From Streptococcus sp. oral taxon 431 (lineage in GTDB: Bacteria; Bacillota; Bacilli; Lactobacillales; Streptococcaceae), in contig NZ_JALDUI010000007.1 in NCBI RefSeq assembly GCF_023115445.1, positions 4,958 to 68,957 on the forward strand: a stretch of DNA of 64,000 bases. The letters are read 5' to 3'. Below, one piece after another: positions 29,516-39,537 of this stretch. The position numbers were made by a program, and so were the translations under genes. The first letter of the stretch is position 1. Each line of letters starts with the position of its first letter. The notes under the pieces were generated by a model that did no database searches, was not told the DNA's origin, and saw only the letters and a list, made by a program, of their open reading frames with translations.

Positions 29516-29544
29516 AGAATAGCATAAAAGAAATAGGTTTACAA
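29516..29544 (-). promoter_or_regulatory. Promoter of the acetyltransferase gene
   Basis: TTGTAA and TATTCT are 17 bases apart on the minus strand, followed by GGAGGTGTAATC before the ATG. Confidence 0.6.
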
Positions 29545-29718
29545 GTTTTTCATGTGAATAATGAAAAAAACACTTCTTTCAAAGATATTTTCTAATTATA
29601 AAAATGTTACTCTCTTAGTTTCATTCATAAACTTCCAATTATTGTTACCTATTTTCCAAATAAATCTTTAGTAATTAAGGGTAATCCTCCAAAACCTATA
29701 AAGCCTGTGTTCCTATCG

Positions 29719-30249
29719 TCAAAATAAAACTATTCCACCACTACCAACCACATTTTCAATATACTCGCTATTTTCAGCTATTATCTTTGAAAAACCTGAC
29801 TGTAAAAAAGTTGTAACTTCAAGTCCCTCTGGCAACAATAATAAATGAGCCGTTTGTTTTGCTAGCAAGATTGAAACAATATCTGGAACAGACTCTCTAC
29901 CTAATATTTGAATTCCACCAAAAAATTTCACTTTATGATTTTTCGTAATCATAATCTCATCAGAATAAATTGAATTTCTAACTTCTAGGTGTTGCTTTTT
30001 TAGCAATTTCCAAAGTTTATAATATTGGATTATTCTAGTATTATCATTAAAGCAATCATCTCCTAATACTAAATATAGATTAAATTTATTTTTAGTTGAA
30101 TAATCATATAATTGCGAAATCAAATACTGTAAATACTCCTCTCTTCTTCTATAGTCACCAATAATCTCCCATCGTCCCGCATAGATATTAAATGCGAATG
30201 TAAAGTGAAGAAGAGAAGAATCTATATTGGCATCTTCATAAATAATCAC
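29719..30249 (-). CDS. Unrecognised protein, probably cut short by a frameshift or shift-prone stop
   Basis: I do not recognise this 176-residue protein. It is AT-rich, rich in Tyr, Ile and Leu, has no signal peptide and looks cytoplasmic. Recognisable stretches are FTFAFNIYAGRWEIIGDYRR and VLGDDCFNDNTRI. The start is GTG behind AGAGAGGG. The stop is UGA followed by C, right after a UUU codon. One base out of frame, the reading continues without a stop for 21 further codons (DDRNTGFIGFGGLP...) to a TAG at 29649-29651. The original protein probably ended there. It lies alone between the acetyltransferase gene and ald, with no terminator seen. Confidence 0.6.
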   Translation of the reverse strand: MIIYEDANIDSSLLHFTFAFNIYAGRWEIIGDYRRREEYLQYLISQLYDYSTKNKFNLYLVLGDDCFNDNTRIIQYYKLWKLLKKQHLEVRNSIYSDEIMITKNHKVKFFGGIQILGRESVPDIVSILLAKQTAHLLLLPEGLEVTTFLQSGFSKIIAENSEYIENVVGSGGIVLF

Positions 30250-30303
30250 GCAGCTTGTCCCTCTCTAAATTAAGTTTATTTTCTAAAAGCTTAACAAAAA
30301 ATA

Positions 30304-30328
30304 CAAGGGAAATCAATAATTTCCCTTG
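30304..30328. promoter_or_regulatory. Perfect inverted repeat overlapping the ald -35
   Basis: CAAGGGAAAT-CAATA-ATTTCCCTTG, 10-base arms with a 5-base spacer. The right arm ends inside the ald -35 box. It could be an operator or a hairpin, and no regulator is known for it. Confidence 0.55.
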
Positions 30329-30354
30329 CCTTTTAAAGCGGTTTCATATACAAT
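30326..30354 (+). promoter_or_regulatory. Promoter of ald with embedded cre-like site
   Basis: TTGCCT and TACAAT are 17 bases apart. Between them, at 30333-30347, the minus strand reads ATGAAACCGCTTTAA, a cre match with one mismatch. CcpA bound there would block the promoter. Confidence 0.6.
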
Positions 30355-30428
30355 AAAGTCATCACAAAAACTCTGAAGAATGATGTGATACATAAATTGA
30401 AACAGCGTGATAGAAAGTGAGTTATCCT

Positions 30429-31541
30429 ATGCTAATTGGAATTCCAAAGGAAATTAAAAATAATGAAAATCGTGTTGCTTTGACACCTGCTGGTGTACAA
30501 AGTCTCGTTGGTCGTGGCCACCGTGTCCTTATCGAAACAAATGCTGGACTAGGATCTGGTTTTACTGATGCTGACTATGAAAAGCAAGGAGCAGAAATTG
30601 TCGCAACTGCTGCTGAAGCCTGGGCTGCAGAATTAGTTGTTAAAGTCAAGGAACCGCTTGCTAGTGAGTACCAGTTCTTGCGTGAAGATTTACTTCTCTT
30701 CACCTACTTACACATGGCAGCTGCTCCAGAATTGGCTGATGCTATGCTTGCAGCTAAAACAACTGGTGTTGCTTATGAGACTGTCCGTGATACTCAAGGA
30801 CAACTTCCACTTCTCGTTCCAATGAGTGAGGTTGCTGGTCGTATGGCTGTCCAAATTGGAGCCCACTTCTTGACGAAACAAGCTGGCGGTTCAGGAGTTC
30901 TACTCGGTGGTGTTCCTGGTGTTCCTAAAGGAAAAGTAACCATCATCGGTGGTGGTGTCGTTGGTACACACGCAGCTCGCATTGCGCTAGGTTTGGGAGC
31001 TCAAGTAACCATTCTTGATATCAGCGCTAAACGCCTCTCTGTCCTAGAAGATGTCTTTGGTCACCAAATCCAAACCCTGATGTCTAACCCATTTAATATC
31101 GAAGCAAGTGTACGTGAAGCAGACGTTGTGATCGGTGCTGTCTTGATTCCTGGTGCCAAAGCTCCGAAATTGGTGACAGATGAAATGGTACAACAAATGC
31201 GTCCTGGTTCTGTCATCGTTGATGTTGCTGTTGACCAAGGTGGTGTTATAGCGACAGCTGACCGAGTGACAACTCACGATGAACCAGTCTATGAAAAACA
31301 CGGTGTTCTTCATTATGCGGTTGCTAATATTCCTGGAGCAGTTGCTCGCACATCTACGATTGCCCTTACAAATGTGACTCTTCCATATATCGAAGCCTTG
31401 GCAGGAAAAGGATTTAAGAAAGCTATTTCTGATGATGCTGGTTTACGTGAAGGAGTTACAACTTATCAAGGTATCCTCACTAGCCAACCAGTTGCAGAAG
31501 GCTTGGATCGTGACTTCACTTCAATCAGTGAACTTGTCTAA
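30429..31541 (+). CDS. ald: Alanine dehydrogenase
   Basis: A 370-residue NAD-dependent L-alanine dehydrogenase that interconverts alanine with pyruvate and ammonia. Active-site residues K74 and H95 are in place (VKVKEP, FTYLHMA). The NAD-binding motif is [20 protein letters not shown]. It looks complete and intact. The start is the ATG after GAAAGTGAG giving [18 protein letters not shown], the usual start. A GTG 12 bases upstream is less likely. It is monocistronic, with an inverted repeat and a cre-like site at its promoter. Confidence 0.94.
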   Translation: MLIGIPKEIKNNENRVALTPAGVQSLVGRGHRVLIETNAGLGSGFTDADYEKQGAEIVATAAEAWAAELVVKVKEPLASEYQFLREDLLLFTYLHMAAAPELADAMLAAKTTGVAYETVRDTQGQLPLLVPMSEVAGRMAVQIGAHFLTKQAGGSGVLLGGVPGVPKGKVTIIGGGVVGTHAARIALGLGAQVTILDISAKRLSVLEDVFGHQIQTLMSNPFNIEASVREADVVIGAVLIPGAKAPKLVTDEMVQQMRPGSVIVDVAVDQGGVIATADRVTTHDEPVYEKHGVLHYAVANIPGAVARTSTIALTNVTLPYIEALAGKGFKKAISDDAGLREGVTTYQGILTSQPVAEGLDRDFTSISELV

Positions 31542-31603
31542 AATGATTTATAAATTTAAACTACAAAAATAGAATGCTACGTAAAAACTAGCTTCTAAAT
31601 CTT

Positions 31604-31641
31604 AAAAACGAGCATTTCCGTTCTTGGAGATGCTCGTTTTC
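31604..31641 (+). terminator. Terminator of ald
   Basis: AAAACGAGCAT...ATGCTCGTTTT hairpin followed by C and T. The following 250 bases up to prtA are AT-rich and contain no gene that I can see. Confidence 0.8.
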
Positions 31642-31891
31642 TCATGTCATGGTTTATAATTTAAATTTTGGTAGACTCTATTTTCTAATCAATGTGATCA
31701 CTATTTGTCAATATTAATCCTTTCAATCAATTCATTAGTTATCTAAACTAAGTCCAATAAATCCAAAAAAGGTATCAATAGTAAAGTAAACTAAATAATT
31801 GAGTTATAAATGGCTATTTTCACAAAACTGTTTCATTATCACACTAGCTAATCTCAGTACATAAACCATTTTTTTATCTATAGGTTTTGTC

Positions 31892-34800
31892 TTAATCTTG
31901 ATCTTTTTTCTTCAATCCAAGAAGCGCTCCTACTATAAACAATATTCCCGCAATGAATGGTGTAAGAACTTCGCTAACTGTTCCAGTTTTTGGCAACCTA
32001 TCAGAATTGTTAGTAGTTGATTTACTATCGATATCGGTATATTTATTAGCTATGCTGTCTTGTTCATTAAGATAAACATCCTTCTTAATTTCAAAGTTTT
32101 TATCATTTTTATCAGGAACAATACTGTTGACATCATTAGTTGAATCAGATTGTGTTTTTTCTTTCTTTTTGGATACATCAAAAGTAGGTTTATTTTCCTC
32201 CTCCTTTTTCTCCTCTATTTTCTTGAATACAGGTTTTATAAGGATATCTTTTGACACATTAATAACATAGCCAACGTCTTTTTTCCCTTCGACACCAGAA
32301 ATTTCCCAGCCATCAAATTGATATCCTTTTTCTAATTCACCCTTATAGGCAGGTAAAATGAAATCTTCTTCCGACACTATCGTTGAACTCATTTCTTTTC
32401 CATTTTGAATGGTCACAGTCACCGTATGAGCTTTTAATTCGCTCACCTCTCCCGTATCTTTGTTTAAAATGAATTCTTTTACGGTCGTATTTCTTGCAAA
32501 ATCTTTTACAACAATCTTAATGTTTAGTGTCTTATCTGTTAGTTGTTTAATATCATCAAATGATTTATATTCTTTTCCATTTACATAAATATGTTTGTCT
32601 TGAATCTCACCATCGAATCCATTATTTCTTTTATCATTGATGTTAAAGACTACAGATTTTCCGTCAGCATATTCAATACTAGTATTTCCCTTAGGATCAA
32701 TGTTTACTTCGGGTTTGACATTATCATATAAAAATTGATAGTGTACTCCAACCGCTTTCGCATTCAAATCGCTATAGCCAGTTTTAAGATAAACATTTCC
32801 ATCCATATCTGTTACCTTATCTGGGAATCCGTTTGCTTTATAGTCTTTCATTCCCCAGTCCATGATGTCACCGTCTTTAACATTAAGCTTAACGTTAAAA
32901 TCTCTAGTGTTATCAATGTGTAAATCTCCGTAGATTAAATAATTATCTACAACAGATTCATTAACTCTCAACTCCCAGTTAAAACCACCCTTATCAGAAA
33001 TCTTACCTCTTAAATAAAATTCTGGATTTCGTACATAAATTTTATTAGATTTAGATGGATTAAAGTAGTTCTTGTCCATTGAAAGATTTACTGGTTTTGC
33101 ATCAATAAATAACGTAGAGCCTTCTTCTTTTATAGCTTCTACATTGGACTTATCCTCTCCAGTGTACTCTTTATCATCTTTACCAAATAATACAAGTTTA
33201 GAAGGATCTGTTACAAGATTTCCATCTTTATCGATTGCCTCCCCTTTATCGTTCATTTTAAATCTAAACACTTGATACCTTACAATGTTAAAGCCGTCCA
33301 AAGCCGACATTAATACTGATTGAGTACTTCTTCCATCTTCAACATTTCTACTATCAGCATAAATTATTTTTTCTGAAAGGACTCTTAGATTAGGATTGGC
33401 CTTTTGTATTTTTGCTATATCTTCCTTGCTATAGACTCCATTTCCTTCTAACATATCCGTTTTTCCAGGATTGTAGGTAGTCACTTTTAGTGCATAGCCT
33501 TTTCTCAGAATGATATTATCCTTTAATAGATATTGTTGTTTTTCTGAATCAGAATAGATTTTACCAGATTCCATTTCAGTTAAATTATTTGGTTTGTTCT
33601 TTGAAAGATCACCTTCTCCTAATTCTATTACATTCCCATAACTTGATGCATACGGATATTCTGTCTTAGTTTCCTTATTTTTTTCAGGCATTCTAATCTT
33701 CGTTTCAGCTTTTATCTGATCATCATCTTTAACAAAGAATCTCATATCTCCTGCAAAAGCTAATCCATCCACAATATCATTAATATTAGCGTATAAATCA
33801 AATGTCATCGTTTTTGAGTGGGAATCATACTTGGTCGTTTTGATTTCTATCGATTTATATTTATTACCATAATATACCTTGGCATTTTTAGAAACATTAC
33901 TTATCTTTCCAAGAATTTCAAAGTGTCCATCTTTAGACGGGCTTAGAACACCATAAATTTTTGATTTGATTTCGTCAAGTTTTTCAGTTTCATATTCTAA
34001 GGCACTACCATCGTCATAAGCAATGATATTTCCCTTATCATCGTATTTATAATCGTATTCTTCTGTCCTCTTACCAGTTTCACTTGTAAAGTCATCAACT
34101 TCTCTAAATTTCTTTTTAATGAGTTTCTTCAAGTCTTTGCTTTCAAAGTCTCTAATTGTTGAAATCGTTTTATGAATAGTCAAGCTAGATTTTTCTTCGA
34201 TAGACTCTTCATTGTCTTGATGATTTTCTTCCTCAGTTGTATCTTTTTTAAGACTATCCTCTTTTCTATTTTCTAAATTTTTAAATTTAGATTCGGAAAT
34301 CTCGCCAAGCTTTTGGTATTTAGATGAATCTTGATCAGGATCTACTAGATAATAGGAAATCATCCCCTTTTCATCAGCATGATCAGCAAATTTAATTCTA
34401 TGAATCTTTGTAAAATTGCTAGATCCATCTAATGCAATGACTTCAATGATTTTTCCTCTTAAATCTCCTGCACCATTAATTTCATAAATGGTATTTCCAT
34501 CTTTGTCAAGTTTTCTGTTTCTTCCTTGACCCTCACCTGCATAAGTTACTTCAAGATTTTTCTCAACCTCTCCATCTTCATTAACAAGAGCGGCGCCAGC
34601 ATACCAAACTTCGTTTGCAATCTCTTCAAATTTTTCAGGATGTTCTTTCTGATCTCTCGCAAATAAAGTTTCATTCTTGTATTGCTCTTTTACCTTGTGA
34701 TAAGTATCCTTTGTGATCAGCTTAATTTTTTCAGGATTTGAAAAATCAACAGAAACAATCTTAGGTGCTGTGTTATCAATTTTTACAGGAATATAGGAAA

Positions 34801-37800
34801 CTTGCCATGGATAATCTTTAGTTAATCTATATTTAAATTTATAGAAATATTGACCTTCCGCAATCGGTTCAAATTGACCTCTTATCTTAGTAGCAGGATC
34901 TTTGCTATCCTTGCTTTCTGGTGCATTTTCTTCTCTACCTCTAGGGTTATAGATGAGTCCATCCCACTTCAAGTCACCCCAAACTTTTAGCTTAGAAGAT
35001 TTGATTCCCTTTGCATCATTTCTTTTAGAGTTTAAAATTCCTTTAATAAAGTGTTCTCTCGAAATGACTTTTAAGTCAATTTGATTTTCTCCCTCTTTAT
35101 TTGTATTTACTATTGAAATCAATCCTTCTTCTGCACTTCTTAATACAAGTGGAGAAGGTGTTAATCCTCTCTCAAGTTGAGCATCTTGAGGATTTCCATT
35201 TGAATCTAAAGGATAAATTTTAGCAATATTAGAACCACTTGATGATAGTGCGTTGATCCCTTCGTTATTGAAAGCAAATAATTCTGGATTTTGATCTAAG
35301 GATGTTGTATTTTTATCTTTTCTATTTTGTATAACTCCTGCTGGATTAAATTTATCTATACCATGTTCTCCACCAATTCCCTTATTTAAGGTTCCTGGAA
35401 TTTTTGGTTTACCATCATCATCATAACCTTCCATTGTTTTTGATTTTGAACCCTCTTCCCAGGCCCATTTATCAAGGATTGGTTCCTTGTTCCAATCCCC
35501 AGCAAATCCCATTAGAGGCATCGATAAAGAAGGTTGGAAATTTGTTTTCTTACCATTGGAGTTTAAAGCTTCCATTTCTTCCACTGACTCAAAATGAATA
35601 AATGATTCTACAAATTTATTTTTGTTTTTAGCCTCTCCAACATTTATAACCGCATTTAAATCAAAGCTAGAATTTGGGTCTATAGTGAAAGCGTCATGCT
35701 CAAATGTGATATTTGCATCTTTTACTTTCTCTGGGTGAATTTCTGGAACAATTTGCTTACCATCTGGAGATTTTTCATCTTTGTATGTTTCATCCAGTTT
35801 TAGTCTATCAGTTAGAGAATCTGTAGTTATCGCTGATGCTGAAACTTTAAAGGTTAAAGGTCTGTTTGATGTATTGTGAAGCTTAATTGTAAAGTATTTT
35901 TTATCTCCTTTTATTTCTTTAAGAGAAATAGAACCATAAGAGTTTACCAAACCTTTAGAATCCGTGTTTTTGAAAGTCGCTACGACTTCATTTCTCAAAG
36001 CATTGGCAACATTAATTAGCCCTGCTCCCTGTTGTCTAGGTGATGCAAAGTATTGACTTTTTTCTTTCCAAGAAGTCGCATCCATCATAGGTCGTGAAGT
36101 ATTTTGTAGGGCAATTTTTGTAAGACTTGTAAGATCTATTTTGTCATCTCCCTCAAGATTTTTCAATACAGGTCTTTCAAGCATTTCCTTTAACTTTGGT
36201 CTAATCAAAACAGTAGAAGCTGCCACGATTGGAGTTGCCATACTAGTCCCTGACATATAACCATAAGTTGATTTCCCATTAATGACATTGAGAGTGGATT
36301 TAATATTTTTACCTGGTGCTGAAACATCCGGTTTTAAAAGTAAATCTATTCTTGGCCCCCAAGATGTGGATCCTGCTGGAACTATGACATCTTCTTTATA
36401 CAATTCTTTGTCTGTGTCAGGTGCAAACTTAAAGTCAATTTCTTTTTCGTCACCTACATTCGGTTTATTAGAATTATAGCTGGCCATATCAATTGGATAG
36501 TATTGCTCCAATTTATCTTTGAAATCTTCCTTACTATTTCTTTTAACCTCAGTTTTTTTATCAGGATTAATCATGTTCCATAGCTTTACACCATCATCTC
36601 CTGAAATTGAAAATACTTGACTTTTAGTCCCTTCATCCGCTTCATATCCCATAGCTGGAAGCTCTGTCCAATTATCTCTATTGTAGTAATTGACAGTATT
36701 TACAACCATAATGGCACGTGCGCCCTTATCCGTAGCTCTTTTAAAAGCATTTTTCAAATCCTTGGTATAAATTCGATCCATTACTGCAATTTTGCCCTTA
36801 AGATCCAATCCTATCAAATCTTGGTCTTGACCTTTGCCTATATATACAAATTTCAATTTACTAGGAGCTTTTGAACCATCTTCATTTGTTATGATTTTAT
36901 TCTTATCGAAAAAGGCTCCTATATTTCTATATTTAAAACTTTCTCCACCTATGTTAACTTTATCAAACTCAACTGTTTGATTTTTAGCAGAAGCGACCGC
37001 TATCGCATCTTCATGTGCTGCAGTTCGCGTTACATTTCCAGTGTCGGTCATTTTCAGATTATTATTTGCCACCAAATCCCATGAAGAACTTGAAGCAGAA
37101 GTTGCATAGTTACCCGTAGCTACAACCATTGGAATGCCTGCTTTTCTTAACGCTCTAATAGCTTGCCAATATTTTTCACCTACAAGACCTGTTCCTGTAA
37201 AGCCAGATGATACCGAAACAACATCGACATTGTGTTTGATCGAATCTTCAATAGCATGAAACATTGTTTCATCTCCTGCGAAGCCAGATCCTGCGTCAGA
37301 GTACATTTTATAAGAGAAGATCTGTGCATTAGGAGCAATTCCATCTATTCCGTTAAAGTTTTTAATATCTTTTTCAGTATCATTTCCCGCAAGAATCCCT
37401 GCAATATGCATTCCATGTGGATCAAAATAATCGCTTCCATCATCAGCTTTTTCTACAGTGATTTTACCACCATTATAATAATTGAAAGCATGAGGGATTT
37501 TATCACTCAACCAGAAATTTTTATCAGTACCTTTTAAGTCTTCTTTTTTAAATCTCATTGAGTCTTTAGCATCATCATCAATCCTCATAGCCTTATGTCT
37601 ATAATCTGTCCCGGTATCGATATTTGAAATGACCATACCCCGACCATCAAAGTTTTTCCCAAATGGAGCATTGATAGATTTTAGGTAATCGATTGCCTCC
37701 TCAACTCCAATTTCCTTTCTGGCATGATTCATCATAGGTTGGACTTTTTGTGACCTTTCAACCGATGAAATACCTTCTATTAGTTTAATTTTGTCCAGAT

Positions 37801-38323
37801 TATCTGGAGTTGTTTCTATTGCAACACCATTAAAAACCGTATCATAAGTATATAAAACTTTTGTATCCTTAAGATTGGATAATTCCTTGATTGCTTTTTC
37901 TCCAGATGCTTTATCTTTAAATTCAGCAATATAGACAAGTTTATCCTCTTTTTTAGGATTCTCTGTTTTTTTATTTACAAATGAGTCCGCACGATCTCCT
38001 TGGGATTGATTGGAATCTTCTTTGATTGTTGCTTCTTCATTGCTAGTTTTATTATCTATCTCAGTATTTTTACTAACAACTTCTTTTTCCTCAATAACTG
38101 TTGTTTTCTTCTCTTCAGTATCCTTTGAAGTTTCTATAACATTATGAATATCTTCATGTTTCTCTTTATTTTCTGTTTCCTTATCTACTGCTACTTTTTC
38201 TTTATCAGAGATAGTTACAGCATCTTCAGAACTAGATGTTTCTGCTAAGACTACCTCGTTAGGGACATATGCTGCTAAAATAACTGCAGCTGTAGTTAAT
38301 GACAATACTGTACTTTTTTTCAT
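31892..38323 (-). CDS. prtA: Cell-wall-anchored subtilisin-like serine protease PrtA
   Basis: A 2143-residue S8-family surface protease. In order: a signal peptide (cut near residue 27), a charged variable region, an I9-like propeptide (about 125-195) and the catalytic domain with D236 (NIDTGTD), H303 (DPHGMHIAG), oxyanion N405 and S694 (SGTSMATP). A PA-like insert (about 450-590) precedes S694. Fn3/DUF1034-like domains, a long accessory region and an InlB-like repeat (GYQFDGWEISG) follow. It ends with LPKTG, a membrane helix and a KKKDQD tail, so it is anchored by sortase A. The sequence matches my memory of pneumococcal PrtA nearly residue for residue. It is more AT-rich than its neighbours. 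Its roughly 135-base leader ends in AAGGAATTAAA before the ATG. Confidence 0.95.
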   Translation of the reverse strand: MKKSTVLSLTTAAVILAAYVPNEVVLAETSSSEDAVTISDKEKVAVDKETENKEKHEDIHNVIETSKDTEEKKTTVIEEKEVVSKNTEIDNKTSNEEATIKEDSNQSQGDRADSFVNKKTENPKKEDKLVYIAEFKDKASGEKAIKELSNLKDTKVLYTYDTVFNGVAIETTPDNLDKIKLIEGISSVERSQKVQPMMNHARKEIGVEEAIDYLKSINAPFGKNFDGRGMVISNIDTGTDYRHKAMRIDDDAKDSMRFKKEDLKGTDKNFWLSDKIPHAFNYYNGGKITVEKADDGSDYFDPHGMHIAGILAGNDTEKDIKNFNGIDGIAPNAQIFSYKMYSDAGSGFAGDETMFHAIEDSIKHNVDVVSVSSGFTGTGLVGEKYWQAIRALRKAGIPMVVATGNYATSASSSSWDLVANNNLKMTDTGNVTRTAAHEDAIAVASAKNQTVEFDKVNIGGESFKYRNIGAFFDKNKIITNEDGSKAPSKLKFVYIGKGQDQDLIGLDLKGKIAVMDRIYTKDLKNAFKRATDKGARAIMVVNTVNYYNRDNWTELPAMGYEADEGTKSQVFSISGDDGVKLWNMINPDKKTEVKRNSKEDFKDKLEQYYPIDMASYNSNKPNVGDEKEIDFKFAPDTDKELYKEDVIVPAGSTSWGPRIDLLLKPDVSAPGKNIKSTLNVINGKSTYGYMSGTSMATPIVAASTVLIRPKLKEMLERPVLKNLEGDDKIDLTSLTKIALQNTSRPMMDATSWKEKSQYFASPRQQGAGLINVANALRNEVVATFKNTDSKGLVNSYGSISLKEIKGDKKYFTIKLHNTSNRPLTFKVSASAITTDSLTDRLKLDETYKDEKSPDGKQIVPEIHPEKVKDANITFEHDAFTIDPNSSFDLNAVINVGEAKNKNKFVESFIHFESVEEMEALNSNGKKTNFQPSLSMPLMGFAGDWNKEPILDKWAWEEGSKSKTMEGYDDDGKPKIPGTLNKGIGGEHGIDKFNPAGVIQNRKDKNTTSLDQNPELFAFNNEGINALSSSGSNIAKIYPLDSNGNPQDAQLERGLTPSPLVLRSAEEGLISIVNTNKEGENQIDLKVISREHFIKGILNSKRNDAKGIKSSKLKVWGDLKWDGLIYNPRGREENAPESKDSKDPATKIRGQFEPIAEGQYFYKFKYRLTKDYPWQVSYIPVKIDNTAPKIVSVDFSNPEKIKLITKDTYHKVKEQYKNETLFARDQKEHPEKFEEIANEVWYAGAALVNEDGEVEKNLEVTYAGEGQGRNRKLDKDGNTIYEINGAGDLRGKIIEVIALDGSSNFTKIHRIKFADHADEKGMISYYLVDPDQDSSKYQKLGEISESKFKNLENRKEDSLKKDTTEEENHQDNEESIEEKSSLTIHKTISTIRDFESKDLKKLIKKKFREVDDFTSETGKRTEEYDYKYDDKGNIIAYDDGSALEYETEKLDEIKSKIYGVLSPSKDGHFEILGKISNVSKNAKVYYGNKYKSIEIKTTKYDSHSKTMTFDLYANINDIVDGLAFAGDMRFFVKDDDQIKAETKIRMPEKNKETKTEYPYASSYGNVIELGEGDLSKNKPNNLTEMESGKIYSDSEKQQYLLKDNIILRKGYALKVTTYNPGKTDMLEGNGVYSKEDIAKIQKANPNLRVLSEKIIYADSRNVEDGRSTQSVLMSALDGFNIVRYQVFRFKMNDKGEAIDKDGNLVTDPSKLVLFGKDDKEYTGEDKSNVEAIKEEGSTLFIDAKPVNLSMDKNYFNPSKSNKIYVRNPEFYLRGKISDKGGFNWELRVNESVVDNYLIYGDLHIDNTRDFNVKLNVKDGDIMDWGMKDYKANGFPDKVTDMDGNVYLKTGYSDLNAKAVGVHYQFLYDNVKPEVNIDPKGNTSIEYADGKSVVFNINDKRNNGFDGEIQDKHIYVNGKEYKSFDDIKQLTDKTLNIKIVVKDFARNTTVKEFILNKDTGEVSELKAHTVTVTIQNGKEMSSTIVSEEDFILPAYKGELEKGYQFDGWEISGVEGKKDVGYVINVSKDILIKPVFKKIEEKKEEENKPTFDVSKKKEKTQSDSTNDVNSIVPDKNDKNFEIKKDVYLNEQDSIANKYTDIDSKSTTNNSDRLPKTGTVSEVLTPFIAGILFIVGALLGLKKKDQD

Positions 38324-38464
38324 TTTAATTCCTTACATATTTATTTAACTTCCAATAGATAGAAAACTTTAACTTTGCTAGCCTTTGTTATAAAAAGTTT
38401 TACTAAGTATTATCTAGGAAATAGAGTAGTACATTTATATATAATTGTTAGCTCTCTGAAAAAT

Positions 38465-38493
38465 AGTATATCAATTAAAAAAATTTAAGTCAA
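38465..38493 (-). promoter_or_regulatory. Promoter of prtA
   Basis: TTGACT and TATACT are 17 bases apart on the minus strand, a near-consensus SigA promoter about 135 bases before the start. Confidence 0.85.
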
Positions 38494-38496
38494 GAA

Positions 38497-38540
38497 AAAA
38501 TTAATACAGGTTAATTTTTTTATTAATGTGTGTTAATTTT
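38497..38540. promoter_or_regulatory. Two tandem PsaR-like operator candidates
   Basis: Two 22-base AT-rich imperfect palindromes lie head to tail at 38497-38518 and 38519-38540. Each has the form AAAATTAA-N6-TTAAT on the minus strand. The first agrees with the pneumococcal PsaR operator, as I remember it, at about 19 of 22 positions. They sit just upstream of the -35, spaced two helical turns apart. Confidence 0.6.
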
Positions 38541-38655
38541 ATAAAATCCAAAGCTTTCGTGGTTAACTGGAATACATTATAAGCACATTCACACCATCAA
38601 AAATAGTAGCAATCAAGTTGAACCACTACTAAAACCACCAAAAACTCATTTAAGT

Positions 38656-39465
38656 TTGGAAGTGAATCTTGCCTACGATATTCCACTAAGTCACGAAGCG
38701 AGAATGATTAGCCTCTTTGTGGACAGTATTCCTTGCCAAGTGCTACTGGAAGAAACTTCTCACATTAGTCGCCCTGCCTTTCATCCAGCTATACTCATGA
38801 AGATGATAGTGTTCACTTATGCTCGTCAAGAGTTCTCTGGACGTAAAATCGTTCAAATGTCATTCCCATGAAATGGTTGAGCCAAGATACCTGTGTTAGC
38901 TATAAAACGATTAATAACTTCCGCTCCAGTAAACATGCCAACAACCTAATCAAAATTGACTAAAAAGTACCAGACGAGCACAGATAATCCAATGAACTGG
39001 GAATATCTTGAGGACACGGACCGGTTTATAAAGCGCGATGGCCTAGTTTATTCCTTTAAGAACTACTCTAGTCGAACTGATAAGGATGGCTTTCAACGTG
39101 ATTTCAAGATTTACGAGGCGGATAAAGTTCAAGATACTCCTGAGTTAGAACAGTTAGCTAAAACAGATAGTGGAAATCAGAAACAAATCCATTATAATCC
39201 AACTTGGAATTACTTTAAGGAACTCCTTAAGCAAACATTACATAGTGAAGAAGGCTCTCGAATCTATGCAAAACAGAAAATCGATGTTGAACCCGTTTTT
39301 GGTAGATTGAAGAGTGTTTTTGGCGTGCGCAGAGTGCATGTCAGAGGTAAACAAGCTGTCGCAACAGAGATAGGATTCATCTTTATAAGCATGAATCTCA
39401 CCAAGTTGGCCAAGAATCTAGCCTCTAAAACATCCACTATTCAAAAACCACACAGTGTTTCTTTC
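38656..39465 (+). pseudogene. Degenerate IS1182-type transposase remnant
   Basis: Three pieces of one transposase are visible on the plus strand in shifted frames. The N-terminal piece carries HEARMISLFVDSIP and YARQEFSGRKIVQM. A second piece (from about 38869) carries MKWLSQDTCVSYKTINNF. The C-terminal piece (from about 38956) carries KIDVEPVFGRLKSVFGVRR and VRGKQAVATEIGFIF. About 250 residues of the catalytic middle, holding most of the DDE residues, are deleted. The element cannot be active. It lies between prtA and phoH. Confidence 0.85.
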
Positions 39466-39505
39466 AGCTTGATTATATTTAAGACTGGAATCACTGTGTG
39501 GTTTT
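39444..39505. repeat. Perfect 14-bp inverted repeat at the IS/phoH junction
   Basis: AAAACCACACAGTG and its exact complement CACTGTGTGGTTTT are 34 bases apart. It may end the phoH transcript (33 bases past its stop) or be an IS end. Confidence 0.7.
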
Positions 39506-39537
39506 ATTTGGAAGCGAGTTTTTGCCAACCTTTTTCT

